A stretch of 64,000 bases of DNA, taken from Dietzia sp. B32 (GTDB lineage: Bacteria; Actinomycetota; Actinomycetes; Mycobacteriales; Mycobacteriaceae). The position numbers and the translations under genes are program-made. Below are positions 9,668 through 17,488 of the stretch, in pieces. The stretch is from positions 496,001-560,000 of the forward strand of contig NZ_CP093845.1 in NCBI RefSeq assembly GCF_024732245.1, given 5' to 3'. How positions within the stretch are numbered: the stretch's first letter is position 1; the number at the start of each line of letters is the position of its first letter. The notes under the pieces are model-generated. The model did not search any database. It saw nothing but the letters and a program-made list of their open reading frames with translations, and was not told the DNA's origin.

Positions 9668-10264
9668 TCAGCGGGGGATCGTGACCGGCTTGAACGCCGG
9701 TCGTCCGCTCTCGAACTCCTCGATCCGGTCGGCTTCCCGCAGCGTGAGGCCGATGTCGTCGAGCCCCTCCATGAGTCGCCACCGGGTGTTGTCGTCGATG
9801 TGGAACGGCACGGTGACGTCGCCGGCGGTCACCGTGCGTGACACCAGATCCACGGTGAGTTCGATTCCCGGTCGCTCGTCCATGACCTTCCACAGGAGCT
9901 CGACGTTCTCCTGCTCCACCTGGGCGGCCACGAGGCCGGATTTGCCGGAGTTACCGCGGAAGATATCGGCGAAACGGGAGGAGATGACCACGCGGAACCC
10001 GAAGTCCATCAGTGCCCATACGGCGTGCTCGCGCGAGGAGCCGGTGCCGAAATCGGGACCGGCGACCAGGACGGAGGCGCGGTCGTACGGCGCCCGGTTG
10101 AGGACGAAGTCCGGTTCGCCCGCCCGCCAGGAGGAGAAGAGGCCGTCCTCGAAGCCGGTACGCGTGACCCGCTTGAGGTACTCGGCCGGGATGATCTGGT
10201 CGGTGTCCACGTTGGAACGACGCAGCGGGGCGCCGATGCCGGTGTGGGTGGTGATGGGCTCCAT
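9668..10264 (-). CDS. leuD: 3-isopropylmalate dehydratase small subunit
   Basis: Swivelling-domain subunit of isopropylmalate isomerase in leucine synthesis. The 198-residue product shows [15 protein letters not shown] near the N-terminus and [17 protein letters not shown], both diagnostic of LeuD. It starts 6 nt after leuC and is surely co-transcribed with it. Confidence 0.98.
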   Translation of the reverse strand: MEPITTHTGIGAPLRRSNVDTDQIIPAEYLKRVTRTGFEDGLFSSWRAGEPDFVLNRAPYDRASVLVAGPDFGTGSSREHAVWALMDFGFRVVISSRFADIFRGNSGKSGLVAAQVEQENVELLWKVMDERPGIELTVDLVSRTVTAGDVTVPFHIDDNTRWRLMEGLDDIGLTLREADRIEEFESGRPAFKPVTIPR

Positions 10265-10270
10265 GAGATG

Positions 10271-11737
10271 TCAGGCCCCCTTCGCGGGCTCGAGGTCGAC
10301 GGGCGAGGCGAAATGCCCCAGTACCGCGGTGGCCGCGGCGACCGACGGGCTGACCAGGTGCGTACGGGCACCCTTGCCCTGACGGCCCTCGAAATTGCGG
10401 TTGGAGGTGGACGCACACCGCTGCCCGGGCAGCAACGAGTCCGGGTTCATGCCCAGGCACATCGAGCAACCCGGCTGCCGCCACTCGGCACCGAACGCGG
10501 TGAAGATCTTGTCCAGGCCCTCCGCCTCGGCCTGCTCGCGCACACGCATGGACCCCGGCACGATCAGCATCCGCACCCCGTCGGCCACCGTGTGACCGTC
10601 GACGACCTCGGCGACCGCGCGCAGGTCCTCGATGCGACCGTTGGTGCACGAGCCGACGAAGACCACGTCCACGGGCACTTCCCGCATCGGGGTGCCGGCC
10701 TCCAGGTCCATGTACTCCAGGGCGCTCTCGGCGGCGATCCGTGCGCTCTCGTCGGTGAACGACTCGGGGTGCGGGACGGCGGCACCCAGCGGCACGCCCT
10801 GGCCGGGGTTGGTGCCCCAGGTGACGAACGGGGTGAGGGCGTCGCCGTCGATCATGACCTCTGTGTCGAACACCGCATCGTCGTCGGTCCGGAGGCCGTT
10901 CCAGTACCGCACGGCCTCGTCCCACTCGTCGCCCGTGGGGGCGTGCGGCCGCCCGTGGAGGTAGTCGTAGGTGGTCTGGTCCGGGGCGATCATGCCGGCC
11001 CGGGCGCCGGCCTCGATGCTCATGTTGCAGATGGTCATCCGCGCCTCCATCGAGAGCTTCTCGATGGCCTCGCCGCGGTACTCGATGATGTAGCCCTGCC
11101 CGCCGCCGGTGCCGATCTGGGCGATGACGGCCAGGATGAGGTCCTTGGCGGTGACACCGGGCTGCAGCTCGCCGGTGACGGTGACGGCCATGGTCTTGAA
11201 CGGACGCAACGCCAGCGTCTGGGTGGCCATGACGTGCTCGACCTCGGAGGTGCCGATGCCCATCGCGATGGAACCGAACGCCCCGTGGGTCGAGGTGTGC
11301 GAGTCGCCGCACACCACGGTCATACCCGGTTGGGTCAGTCCGAGCTGGGGGCCCACCACGTGGACGATCCCCTGCTCGAGGTCACCCATCGGATACAGCC
11401 GGACACCGAACTCCTCACAGTTGCGACGTAGTGTCTCGATCTGGATGCGTGAGGTCTGGTCGGCGATGAGGTTGACCGCGCCGCCGACGATGTCGGTCGG
11501 GACGTTGTGGTCCTCGGTCGCCAGGGTCAGGTCAGGGCGGCGGAGCCGACGACCGGCCAGTCGGAGACCGTCGAAGGCCTGCGGGCTGGTGACCTCGTGC
11601 ACGAGGTGGAGGTCGATGAACAGGAGGTCGGGTCCCCGGGACTCGCCCTCGCCCTCCCCCTTGACCACAACGTGGTCGTCCCAGACCTTCTCGGCCAGGG
11701 TCCGCGGTCGCGCGCCTGCGGGCACGGTCTCACTCAT
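10271..11737 (-). CDS. leuC: 3-isopropylmalate dehydratase large subunit
   Basis: Aconitase-family [4Fe-4S] subunit that isomerises 2- to 3-isopropylmalate. The 488-residue product carries the cluster cysteines in VGSCTNGR and [10 protein letters not shown] plus the [11 protein letters not shown] motif. ATG 11737 was chosen because GGAGG lies 4-5 nt upstream; longer frames run into the divergent ndgR promoter. Transcription is divergent from ndgR, with 68 nt between the starts. Confidence 0.98.
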   Translation of the reverse strand: MSETVPAGARPRTLAEKVWDDHVVVKGEGEGESRGPDLLFIDLHLVHEVTSPQAFDGLRLAGRRLRRPDLTLATEDHNVPTDIVGGAVNLIADQTSRIQIETLRRNCEEFGVRLYPMGDLEQGIVHVVGPQLGLTQPGMTVVCGDSHTSTHGAFGSIAMGIGTSEVEHVMATQTLALRPFKTMAVTVTGELQPGVTAKDLILAVIAQIGTGGGQGYIIEYRGEAIEKLSMEARMTICNMSIEAGARAGMIAPDQTTYDYLHGRPHAPTGDEWDEAVRYWNGLRTDDDAVFDTEVMIDGDALTPFVTWGTNPGQGVPLGAAVPHPESFTDESARIAAESALEYMDLEAGTPMREVPVDVVFVGSCTNGRIEDLRAVAEVVDGHTVADGVRMLIVPGSMRVREQAEAEGLDKIFTAFGAEWRQPGCSMCLGMNPDSLLPGQRCASTSNRNFEGRQGKGARTHLVSPSVAAATAVLGHFASPVDLEPAKGA

Positions 11738-11793
11738 CACGCCTCCACTCCACGTCCTGATCAGATCCGATGGATTCTCACCATGTAGGACGA

Positions 11794-11815
11794 TATAGTC
11801 GAACTGTGAGACAGT
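11794..11815 (+). promoter_or_regulatory. Leaderless ndgR promoter with an overlapping palindrome
   Basis: TATAGT at 11794-11799 ends 6 nt before the ndgR GTG. ACTGT-GAG-ACAGT (11803-11815) is a perfect inverted repeat over the start codon and could be the NdgR operator. It also lies at the upstream edge of the leuCD promoter region. Confidence 0.55.
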
Positions 11816-12507
11816 ATAGCGGGATCGGAGTCCTCGACAAAGCGATGACGGTGCTCCACGCCGTGGCCGAACAACCATGCGTCCTGTCCGATCTGTGTGA
11901 GCGGACGGGCCTGCCACGGGCGACCGCCCACCGACTGGCCGTGGGGCTGGAGATCCACCAGCTCCTCTCCCGGGACGACGCCGGTGTGTGGAGCCTGGGG
12001 CCCGGTCTGGCCAAGCTCGCAGCGCACGTGTCCGACTCGCTGGCCGAGGCCGCCTCGACCGTCCTGCCCCGACTGCGGGAGGTCACGGAGGAGAGCGTGC
12101 AGGTGTACCGCCGGGACGGCGACCACCGGATCTGTGTGGCCTCCGCGGAACCACCGACCGGCCTGCGCGACACGGTCCCCGTCGGCGCGATCCTGCCGAT
12201 GACGCGGGGCTCGGGCGCCAAGGTACTGGCCGCGTGGGCCGACCCCGCCACCCAGCGCACGCTGCTCGCGGACGCCACCTATACGGAGCGCCAACTCGCG
12301 GAGGTCAGGCGGCGTGGCTGGGCACAGTCCGTGGCCGAGCGCGAGGCGGGCGTGGCATCGATCTCCGCCCCCATCCGGGATTCCTCCGGGTCCGTGATCG
12401 CCGCGATCTCCGTATCCGGCCCCATCGACCGTATCGGTCGGCGCCCCGGCGTGAAGTGGGCCACCGACCTGCTCGCCGCCGCCGACGCGATACACAAACG
12501 GCTCTGA
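11806..12507 (+). CDS. ndgR: IclR-family regulator of leucine genes (NdgR type)
   Basis: The 233-residue protein has an N-terminal winged helix ([17 protein letters not shown], with [15 protein letters not shown] as recognition region) and a C-terminal IclR effector domain. Length, the [12 protein letters not shown] start and divergence from leuCD match NdgR/Rv2989, known in actinobacteria to control leucine and other amino-acid genes. The GTG at 11806 was preferred over the ATG at 11770: a TATAGT box ends 6 nt before it, so the mRNA is probably leaderless. Confidence 0.93.
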   Translation: MRQYSGIGVLDKAMTVLHAVAEQPCVLSDLCERTGLPRATAHRLAVGLEIHQLLSRDDAGVWSLGPGLAKLAAHVSDSLAEAASTVLPRLREVTEESVQVYRRDGDHRICVASAEPPTGLRDTVPVGAILPMTRGSGAKVLAAWADPATQRTLLADATYTERQLAEVRRRGWAQSVAEREAGVASISAPIRDSSGSVIAAISVSGPIDRIGRRPGVKWATDLLAAADAIHKRL

Positions 12508-12555
12508 CCGGTACGAAACGTCGGCGCGCGAACCCGGCGCGTCAGGCGACGGCGA

Positions 12556-13410
12556 CTAGGCGGATCGCCGCCCGCGGGTGAGTCGCTCGAGCGCCCACGG
12601 CAGGCTGGTCACGCTGGGTTGGCGCACGGCCGCCACCAGGTCGCCGTCGCGCGGATCCACCCGCACCACCTGCACGCCCGTCCGCCGGAGGTCACGGTAG
12701 GGAACGGGCTCGGGGCGGGAGTCCACGTCGAAGCCCAGCGCGCGGATCTCGGTGCCGAGTGGGGACTCCGCCGCGAGGGTGGCGACGGGGGTGTCGGGCC
12801 GGGCGCCTGTCCCGATGACGACGACGAGGGTGTCCACCCCGATACGACGCTGACCCCCGGCCCACTCCTCGAGCGCCCGCCCGGTCGAGGCGGCAGCGGG
12901 CGCGGGATCGCGGTCCACGGCACCGGCCACCAGGTCGAGGTGATCCCGCCACCCGGGTCGCCCCTGCGGGTCGACGATCACCGTGGCCAGGCGCTCGTAC
13001 CCCCGGAGCTCGGACTCGGTGACGTCCGCCGTGGCCAGGACGAACGCGTCGACCCCGAACGGCAGCAGCGACCGCAGACTCGGCAGCCCGGGGCCGTCCC
13101 ACTCCGGAGACGGCGGCGCCGGCCGCATCCGCCACGGCCGCGGGCCCGTCCCGTCGACCGCCCACGCGGCCGTGGGCTCGCGGTCGAGAGCCTGCAGGAC
13201 GTCGAGGTCGGCCGAGGAGAGTGCGATGAGACGGCGCGGCGGGGCGTCCGGCGTGGGTGTACGGATCGGACTCGGAGGGGCCAGCGGGTCGCCCGACGTG
13301 GTGGCCGGGCTCGTCGTCGTCGACACCCCTCCGGCCCCGCACGCGGTGAGCCCGGCGAGCGACAACCCGCCACCGACGGCCAGGCGGAGGAGGTCGCGGC
13401 GAGAGGTCAC
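12556..13410 (-). CDS. Tat-type lipoprotein resembling iron-siderophore ABC receptors
   Basis: A 284-residue protein with the twin-arginine start TSRRDLLRLAVGG and a lipobox LTAC (Cys24), followed by a Thr/Pro/Ser-rich linker. The rest shows two alpha/beta halves (RRLIALSSADLDVLQALD; FGVDAFVLATADVTESEL; LATVIVDPQGRPGWRDHLDLVAGAV), as in type III periplasmic receptors for siderophores or vitamin B12. No permease or ATPase gene is adjacent, so it is an orphan receptor or has been recruited to another role. The GTG start is preceded by AGGA at 8 nt. Confidence 0.7.
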   Translation of the reverse strand: MTSRRDLLRLAVGGGLSLAGLTACGAGGVSTTTSPATTSGDPLAPPSPIRTPTPDAPPRRLIALSSADLDVLQALDREPTAAWAVDGTGPRPWRMRPAPPSPEWDGPGLPSLRSLLPFGVDAFVLATADVTESELRGYERLATVIVDPQGRPGWRDHLDLVAGAVDRDPAPAAASTGRALEEWAGGQRRIGVDTLVVVIGTGARPDTPVATLAAESPLGTEIRALGFDVDSRPEPVPYRDLRRTGVQVVRVDPRDGDLVAAVRQPSVTSLPWALERLTRGRRSA

Positions 13411-13440
13411 GACGGAGATCCTGCCACGGCGACAAATGCG

Positions 13441-13480
13441 AGATGTCCCGGCTCGTCGACGTTGACGAACCGGGACATCT
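13441..13480 (-). terminator. 11-bp inverted repeat downstream of tRNA-Glu (copy 1)
   Basis: A perfect 11-bp stem (13441-13451 with 13470-13480) encloses an 18-nt loop, starting 7 nt past the tRNA 3' end. No T-run follows; this is common for actinobacterial terminators. Confidence 0.55.
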
Positions 13481-13486
13481 CTCGTG

Positions 13487-13559
13487 TACCCCCGATGGGA
13501 TTCGAACCCACGCTACCGCCGTGAGAGGGCGGCGTCCTAGGCCGCTAGACGACGGGGGC
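13487..13559 (-). tRNA. tRNA-Glu (anticodon CTC), copy 1
   Basis: The 73-nt cloverleaf reads on the minus strand from GCCCCCGTCGTCTAGC to CGGGGGTA. The anticodon stem CCGCC/GGCGG encloses the loop CTCTCAC with anticodon CTC. The T-loop TTCGAAT is normal, and CCA is not encoded. It is identical to the copy at 17184-17256. Confidence 0.96.
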
Positions 13560-13637
13560 TTGGCGCTCGACCACTATATCCGGAACGTGGACGGCGAACC
13601 AAATCGCCCCACCACCCCCATTCACCGGGTGCAAACA

Positions 13638-13650
13638 TGCACTCGGTGCA
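13638..13650. promoter_or_regulatory. Candidate TetR operator
   Basis: TGCAC-TCG-GTGCA is a perfect inverted repeat located 22-34 nt before the TetR start codon, in the -35 region of its presumed leaderless promoter (TACGCT at 13660-13665). Binding here would give autorepression of the tetR-MFS pair. Confidence 0.5.
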
Positions 13651-13671
13651 CTTAGTCGCTACGCTCGTGCC

Positions 13672-14370
13672 ATGGATTCTCCCCCCGACCCCCACTCACT
13701 GCGCGACCGCAAGCGCAGAGCGACCATGGTCGCGATCGAGAACGCGGCCACCGCGCTGGTTCTGGAGAACGGGTACGACGCGGTGACGGTCGACCAGATC
13801 TGCGCGGCCGCCGAGGTCTCCAAGCGGACGTTCTTCAACTACGTCCCGTCCAAGGAGGCTGCCGTGATCGGCACGACCCCCGAGGACGTCCCGGAGTCCA
13901 GTCGGGCGGACTTCCTCGACCGGCCGGACCGGGACGTCCTCGACGCGTTGCTGCGCCTGTATCTCGCCGCCTTCGCGGCGACCCGCACCGCGGACAAGGA
14001 CCAGACCGCGACACTGGCACAGCGCAGGCGCGCCATCTTCCGCGCCGAGCCCGAACTGGCGGCCGCGCGGATGACCGCCTCGTCGCGCTTCCAGCTGCGG
14101 CTGGCCGACCTGGTCACCACCCATCTCGACCGGCACCCGTCGCTCCGTCGCCTGGTCGGTGCCACCGTCGAGGCCGAGGCCCGGGCGTGTGTCGCCCTGG
14201 TCGCGGCGACGGCGAACCTGGGCCTGTCCGCCTGGCTCACCCGCGACTCGGCCACCTTCGACGACCTCGACGACGACTGCGCGACCGCGCTGCGGCAGCT
14301 CGCGCTGCTCGTCAGTGCACCCCACACCCCCGCACCCACCACCCCACATCCCGCCGGGAGCCCCGCATGA
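13672..14370 (+). CDS. TetR/AcrR-family transcriptional regulator
   Basis: The 232-residue protein has an N-terminal TetR helix-turn-helix (about residues 20-70: AIENAATALVLENGYDAVTVDQI, then VSKRTFFNYVPSKEAAVIG) and a helical ligand-binding C-terminus. It overlaps the downstream MFS efflux gene by 4 nt (ATGA), so it most likely senses a substrate of that pump and represses the operon. TACGCT ends 6 nt before the ATG, which suggests a leaderless transcript. Confidence 0.92.
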   Translation: MDSPPDPHSLRDRKRRATMVAIENAATALVLENGYDAVTVDQICAAAEVSKRTFFNYVPSKEAAVIGTTPEDVPESSRADFLDRPDRDVLDALLRLYLAAFAATRTADKDQTATLAQRRRAIFRAEPELAAARMTASSRFQLRLADLVTTHLDRHPSLRRLVGATVEAEARACVALVAATANLGLSAWLTRDSATFDDLDDDCATALRQLALLVSAPHTPAPTTPHPAGSPA

Positions 14371-15977
14371 GCGAAATCGACGTCCGCACCACCTCCGCGG
14401 CGCGCGGGCCCGCGCCCGCGCCGGCACCGGGTCCGGCTCCGTCGTCGGCCCAGGTCACCCACAACGTGCCGCTGGTGTTCACCTCACTGTTGTTGGGGAT
14501 GCTCATCGTCTCCCTGGGGCAGATGATCTTCGCCACCGCCCTGCCGACGATCGTCGCCGATCTCGGCGGCGTGGACCGGATGAGCTGGGTCATCACCGTG
14601 TACCTGCTCACCATGACGATCGGCCTGCCGGTCTACGGCAAACTCGGCGACCAGATCGGGCGCAAACCGCTCTTCGTCACGGCGATCCTCCTGTTCTCCG
14701 CGGGCTCGCTGCTGGGCGCGATGGCCTGGAACATCGACCTGCTCATCGTGGCGCGCGCCGTCCAGGGACTCGGCGGCGGCGGTCTCATGGTGTTGTCCCA
14801 GGCGATCGTCGCCGACGTCGTCCCCGCCCGGCAACGCGGCCGGTACATGGGCATCATGGGCGCGGTCTTCGGACTGTCCTCCGTCCTCGGCCCGCTCCTC
14901 GGCGGGTTCTTCACCGAGGGCCCCGGCTGGCGCTGGGCACTGTGGTTCAACCTCCCGGTCTGCCTGGTCGCCCTCGTCGTGGCCGTGGTCTGGCTGCGCC
15001 TGCCCAACCGCGGGGCCGGACGCCGCACGGACTGGCCCGGCACCATCCTCATGGCGACCGGCACCACCGCCCTCATCCTCATCTCCTCCTGGGGAGGCAA
15101 CCGTTACGGCTGGACGGACCCGATGATCCTCGGCATGGGGGCGCTGTTCCTGGTGTGCGCGATCGCGTTCGTCGTGGTCGAACTGCGCTCCGCGCATCCG
15201 TTGATCCCCATGACGCTGTTCTCCGAGAGGAACTTCTCGCTGGCGACCTCCGCCGGGTTGCTGGTCGGCGTCGCGATGTTCGGCTGCATGGCGTACCTGC
15301 CCACCTACATCCAGATGGTCCACGGTCTCGGCCCCACCGCCGCCGGCCTCATGATGACCCCGATGATGGCCGGGATGATGGGCACCTCCATCATCGTGGG
15401 CAACATCGTCAGCCGTACCGGCCGCTACAAGTGGTACCCGGTGGCCGGCACCCTCATCATGGCGGTGGGCCTGTGGCTCATCGGCTCTCTGGAGGCCGGC
15501 GATTCGCTCGTCCACCTGGCCGTGGTGCAGTTCGTCTTCGGCTTCGGACTCGGACTGTGCATGCAGCTGCTGGTGCTGATCGTCCAGAACACCTTCCCGA
15601 TCTCCATGGTCGGCACCGCCACCGCCTCGAACAACTTCTTCCGCCAGATCGGCGGCACCATGGGTTCCGCGATCGTGGGGTCGCTGTTCGTCAGCCGGCT
15701 CGCCGATCTCATGAGTGAGCGGATCCCCGCGGCCGCGGCCGAGTTGGGCCCGGAGGGCGCGGCACTGGCCGAGAGCTTCTCGAACGGATCGGGTGCCTCG
15801 AACTCCATGACACCGGAGATCCTTGCCGGGTTGCCGGGCCCCCTGCACGACGCGATCGTGGGCTCCTACAACGACGCGCTGGTGCCCATCTACCACGTCG
15901 TCGTACCGCTCATCCTGCTCGCCACCCTCTTGTTGCTGTTCGTTCGGGAGGACACCCTGAAGGAGACCGTGGACTGA
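14367..15977 (+). CDS. MFS drug efflux transporter, DHA2 (EmrB/QacA) type
   Basis: The 536-residue membrane protein has about 14 hydrophobic segments. It carries the MFS loop motif GKLGDQIGRKPLF after helix 2 and the antiporter motif-C-like segment GAVFGLSSVLGPLLGGFF. A Pro/Ala-rich cytoplasmic N-terminus precedes helix 1. The start overlaps the tetR stop (ATGA), with GGGAG upstream. Proton-driven drug or lipid export is the usual family role; the substrate is unknown. An 18-bp hairpin follows directly. Confidence 0.92.
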   Translation: MSEIDVRTTSAARGPAPAPAPGPAPSSAQVTHNVPLVFTSLLLGMLIVSLGQMIFATALPTIVADLGGVDRMSWVITVYLLTMTIGLPVYGKLGDQIGRKPLFVTAILLFSAGSLLGAMAWNIDLLIVARAVQGLGGGGLMVLSQAIVADVVPARQRGRYMGIMGAVFGLSSVLGPLLGGFFTEGPGWRWALWFNLPVCLVALVVAVVWLRLPNRGAGRRTDWPGTILMATGTTALILISSWGGNRYGWTDPMILGMGALFLVCAIAFVVVELRSAHPLIPMTLFSERNFSLATSAGLLVGVAMFGCMAYLPTYIQMVHGLGPTAAGLMMTPMMAGMMGTSIIVGNIVSRTGRYKWYPVAGTLIMAVGLWLIGSLEAGDSLVHLAVVQFVFGFGLGLCMQLLVLIVQNTFPISMVGTATASNNFFRQIGGTMGSAIVGSLFVSRLADLMSERIPAAAAELGPEGAALAESFSNGSGASNSMTPEILAGLPGPLHDAIVGSYNDALVPIYHVVVPLILLATLLLLFVREDTLKETVD

Positions 15978-15984
15978 GCCCGCT

Positions 15985-16028
15985 CCCCTGCGCGGCACGG
16001 CGCGGCTCACCGCCGTGCCGCGCAGGGG
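15985..16028 (+). terminator. 18-bp perfect hairpin after the MFS gene
   Basis: Arms 15985-16002 and 16011-16028 are perfectly complementary around an 8-nt loop, beginning 8 nt after the MFS stop. There is no T-run, but the stem is very stable. Confidence 0.75.
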
Positions 16029-16085
16029 TGAGGAGTCCGACACCGAATCCGAACGCGCCGCAACCGCCCCGTCACGCGCCCTCAC

Positions 16086-16091
16086 TAGCGT
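16086..16091 (+). promoter_or_regulatory. Candidate leaderless -10 element of the thioesterase gene
   Basis: TAGCGT fits TANNNT and ends 7 nt before the GTG start. Confidence 0.45.
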
Positions 16092-16098
16092 GCGGGGC

Positions 16099-17049
16099 GT
16101 GACCACACCTCGTCAGACCGTCCTGCGGTTCCTCGCCGCGCCCACCGATGTCGGCACGGGCACGCAGGTGCACACCGGACGCATCCTCGAATGGATCGAC
16201 AAGGCCGCCTACGCCCTGGCGGCGGGATGGTCCGGCGGCTACTCCGTCACGGCCTACGTCGGGAACATCCGCTTCGCCCGGCCGGTCATCTCCGGCGAAC
16301 TCATCGAGGTCTCGGCCCGCCTCGTCCACACGGGTTCCACGTCGATGCACATCCAGTGCGACGTCCGCGCGTGCAACCCCACCACGCTCGACTACCGACA
16401 CTGCGCCGAGTGTCTGGTGGTCTTCATCGCCGTCCGCGACGGCGCGCCCACCCCTGTGCCCCCCTGGACGCCCGCGTCCCGACTGGAGATCCACGAGTCC
16501 GACGAAGCGGTCATGCGCATCGGACTGCGCAAGGACATCGAACTGGCGATGGCGGAGCAGACGTATTCCACGCAGGGCACCGCGCCCCGCTCGATCCTCC
16601 GCTTCCTCGCGTCGCCAGGCGACGTCAACTGGGGCGGCAACGTACACGGCGGGCGCATCATGTCGTGGATCGACGACGCCGCGAACCTGTGCGCCGCCCA
16701 CTGGTCGGGTACCCGGTGCACCTCCGTGTACGCCGGGGGCGTGAGGTTCTATCACCCGGTACGGATCGGTGACGTGGTGGAGGTGGAGGCGCGACTGCTG
16801 CACACGGGCCACGAGACCATGCACGTCTCGGTACACGTCCGGTCCGGGGAGACCACCTCGCCGGAGCGGACGCTCACCACCCATTGCCTGACCGTGTGCG
16901 CCGCGCTGGGGTCGGACGGACGTCCCACCCCGGTCCCCCGGTGGTCCCCGGTCTCGGCCGAGGATCACGCGCTGGACGACCACGCCCGGCACCTCATCCG
17001 CCTGCGCGGGCGGGGTCGTGTCACCGGGCCGGTCCGGGCCCCGGTCTGA
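16099..17049 (+). CDS. Acyl-CoA thioesterase with tandem hotdog domains
   Basis: The 316-residue protein is an internal duplication of the ACOT-type hotdog fold. Each half shows the helix motif TGRILEWIDKAAYALAAGWS / GGRIMSWIDDAANLCAAHWS, then V.YVGNIRFARPV / VYAGGVRFYHPV. Such enzymes hydrolyse acyl-CoA to fatty acid and CoA. The GTG at 16099 was chosen because TAGCGT ends 7 nt before it (leaderless type); a longer frame would start inside the MFS terminator hairpin. Its link to the efflux genes is positional only. Confidence 0.88.
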   Translation: MTTPRQTVLRFLAAPTDVGTGTQVHTGRILEWIDKAAYALAAGWSGGYSVTAYVGNIRFARPVISGELIEVSARLVHTGSTSMHIQCDVRACNPTTLDYRHCAECLVVFIAVRDGAPTPVPPWTPASRLEIHESDEAVMRIGLRKDIELAMAEQTYSTQGTAPRSILRFLASPGDVNWGGNVHGGRIMSWIDDAANLCAAHWSGTRCTSVYAGGVRFYHPVRIGDVVEVEARLLHTGHETMHVSVHVRSGETTSPERTLTTHCLTVCAALGSDGRPTPVPRWSPVSAEDHALDDHARHLIRLRGRGRVTGPVRAPV

Positions 17050-17145
17050 GGAGCGACGAGCGACCACGACGAGCGACCACGGGGCGCGGGACGCCGCGCC
17101 CCCGCATCACCCCGAGCCGCGTCCCTGCATCACGCCGACGAGAAA

Positions 17146-17174
17146 GGCGCCCGGAGCGATGTGCTCCGGGCGCC
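17146..17174. terminator. 12-bp hairpin downstream of tRNA-Glu (copy 2)
   Basis: The perfect stem 17146-17157 / 17163-17174 has a 5-nt loop. On the minus strand it follows the tRNA and is trailed by TTTCTC. On the plus strand it follows the thioesterase gene and is trailed by TTCCTGTTGT. It may act in both directions. Confidence 0.75.
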
Positions 17175-17183
17175 TTCCTGTTG

Positions 17184-17256
17184 TACCCCCGATGGGATTC
17201 GAACCCACGCTACCGCCGTGAGAGGGCGGCGTCCTAGGCCGCTAGACGACGGGGGC
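17184..17256 (-). tRNA. tRNA-Glu (anticodon CTC), copy 2
   Basis: Identical over all 73 nt to the copy at 13487-13559. It lies 54 nt downstream of tRNA-Gln, the arrangement also found beside gltX in mycobacteria, so this is probably the ancestral copy. Confidence 0.96.
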
Positions 17257-17310
17257 TAGGACACGGATCCGCGAGGGGATCCGCTGTAGCGAGCGCTGTG
17301 ACGCGCTCAG

Positions 17311-17382
17311 CTGGCCTACCAGGACTCGAACCTAGAACGACGGTACCAGAAACCGCTGTGTTGCCAATTACACCATAGGCCA
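17311..17382 (-). tRNA. tRNA-Gln (anticodon CTG)
   Basis: The 72-nt cloverleaf has acceptor arms TGGCCTA/TAGGCCA with G as discriminator, anticodon loop TTCTGGT (CTG) and T-loop TTCGAGT. CCA is not encoded. It is co-oriented with tRNA-Glu. Gln-tRNA is presumably made by transamidation of Glu-tRNA(Gln) by GltX plus GatCAB, both encoded in this window. Confidence 0.95.
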
Positions 17383-17488
17383 CTGCATTCACTTCTCCGC
17401 CCCTCGCGGGGCGCCTCGAAGAGACTATCAAACTACCGAGGGTGAATAGCAAATCGCCTGGTCAATTCGGCTGTTTACCGGGTCGGGC

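Larger units (their letters stand above)
13485..17257. repeat. Pair of 76-bp perfect direct repeats (tRNA-Glu genes) flanking an efflux cassette
   Basis: The two copies are 13485-13560 and 17182-17257. Each comprises the whole tRNA-Glu gene plus 2 nt on one side and 1 nt on the other. The enclosed segment carries TetR, MFS and thioesterase genes. Confidence 0.9.

Noticed and set aside
9951-11312. 453-residue minus-strand frame across leuD/leuC
   Set aside because: It is an Arg/His/Gly-rich shadow in another frame of two certain genes.
11761-11784. Possible leucine leader peptide before leuC (minus strand, MVRIHRI)
   Set aside because: It contains no leucine codons, no terminator-like stem follows before leuC, and a plausible promoter overlaps it.
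14484-16106. 540-residue minus-strand frame opposite the MFS gene
   Set aside because: Its His/Gln/Asp-rich composition is the antisense image of a hydrophobic gene. It has no ribosome-binding site or motif.
13485-17257. Integrative element or genomic island with att sites at tRNA-Glu
   Set aside because: The direct repeats are real, but no integrase, excisionase or other mobility gene lies between or beside them, so an element is not annotated; the observation is kept as a finding.
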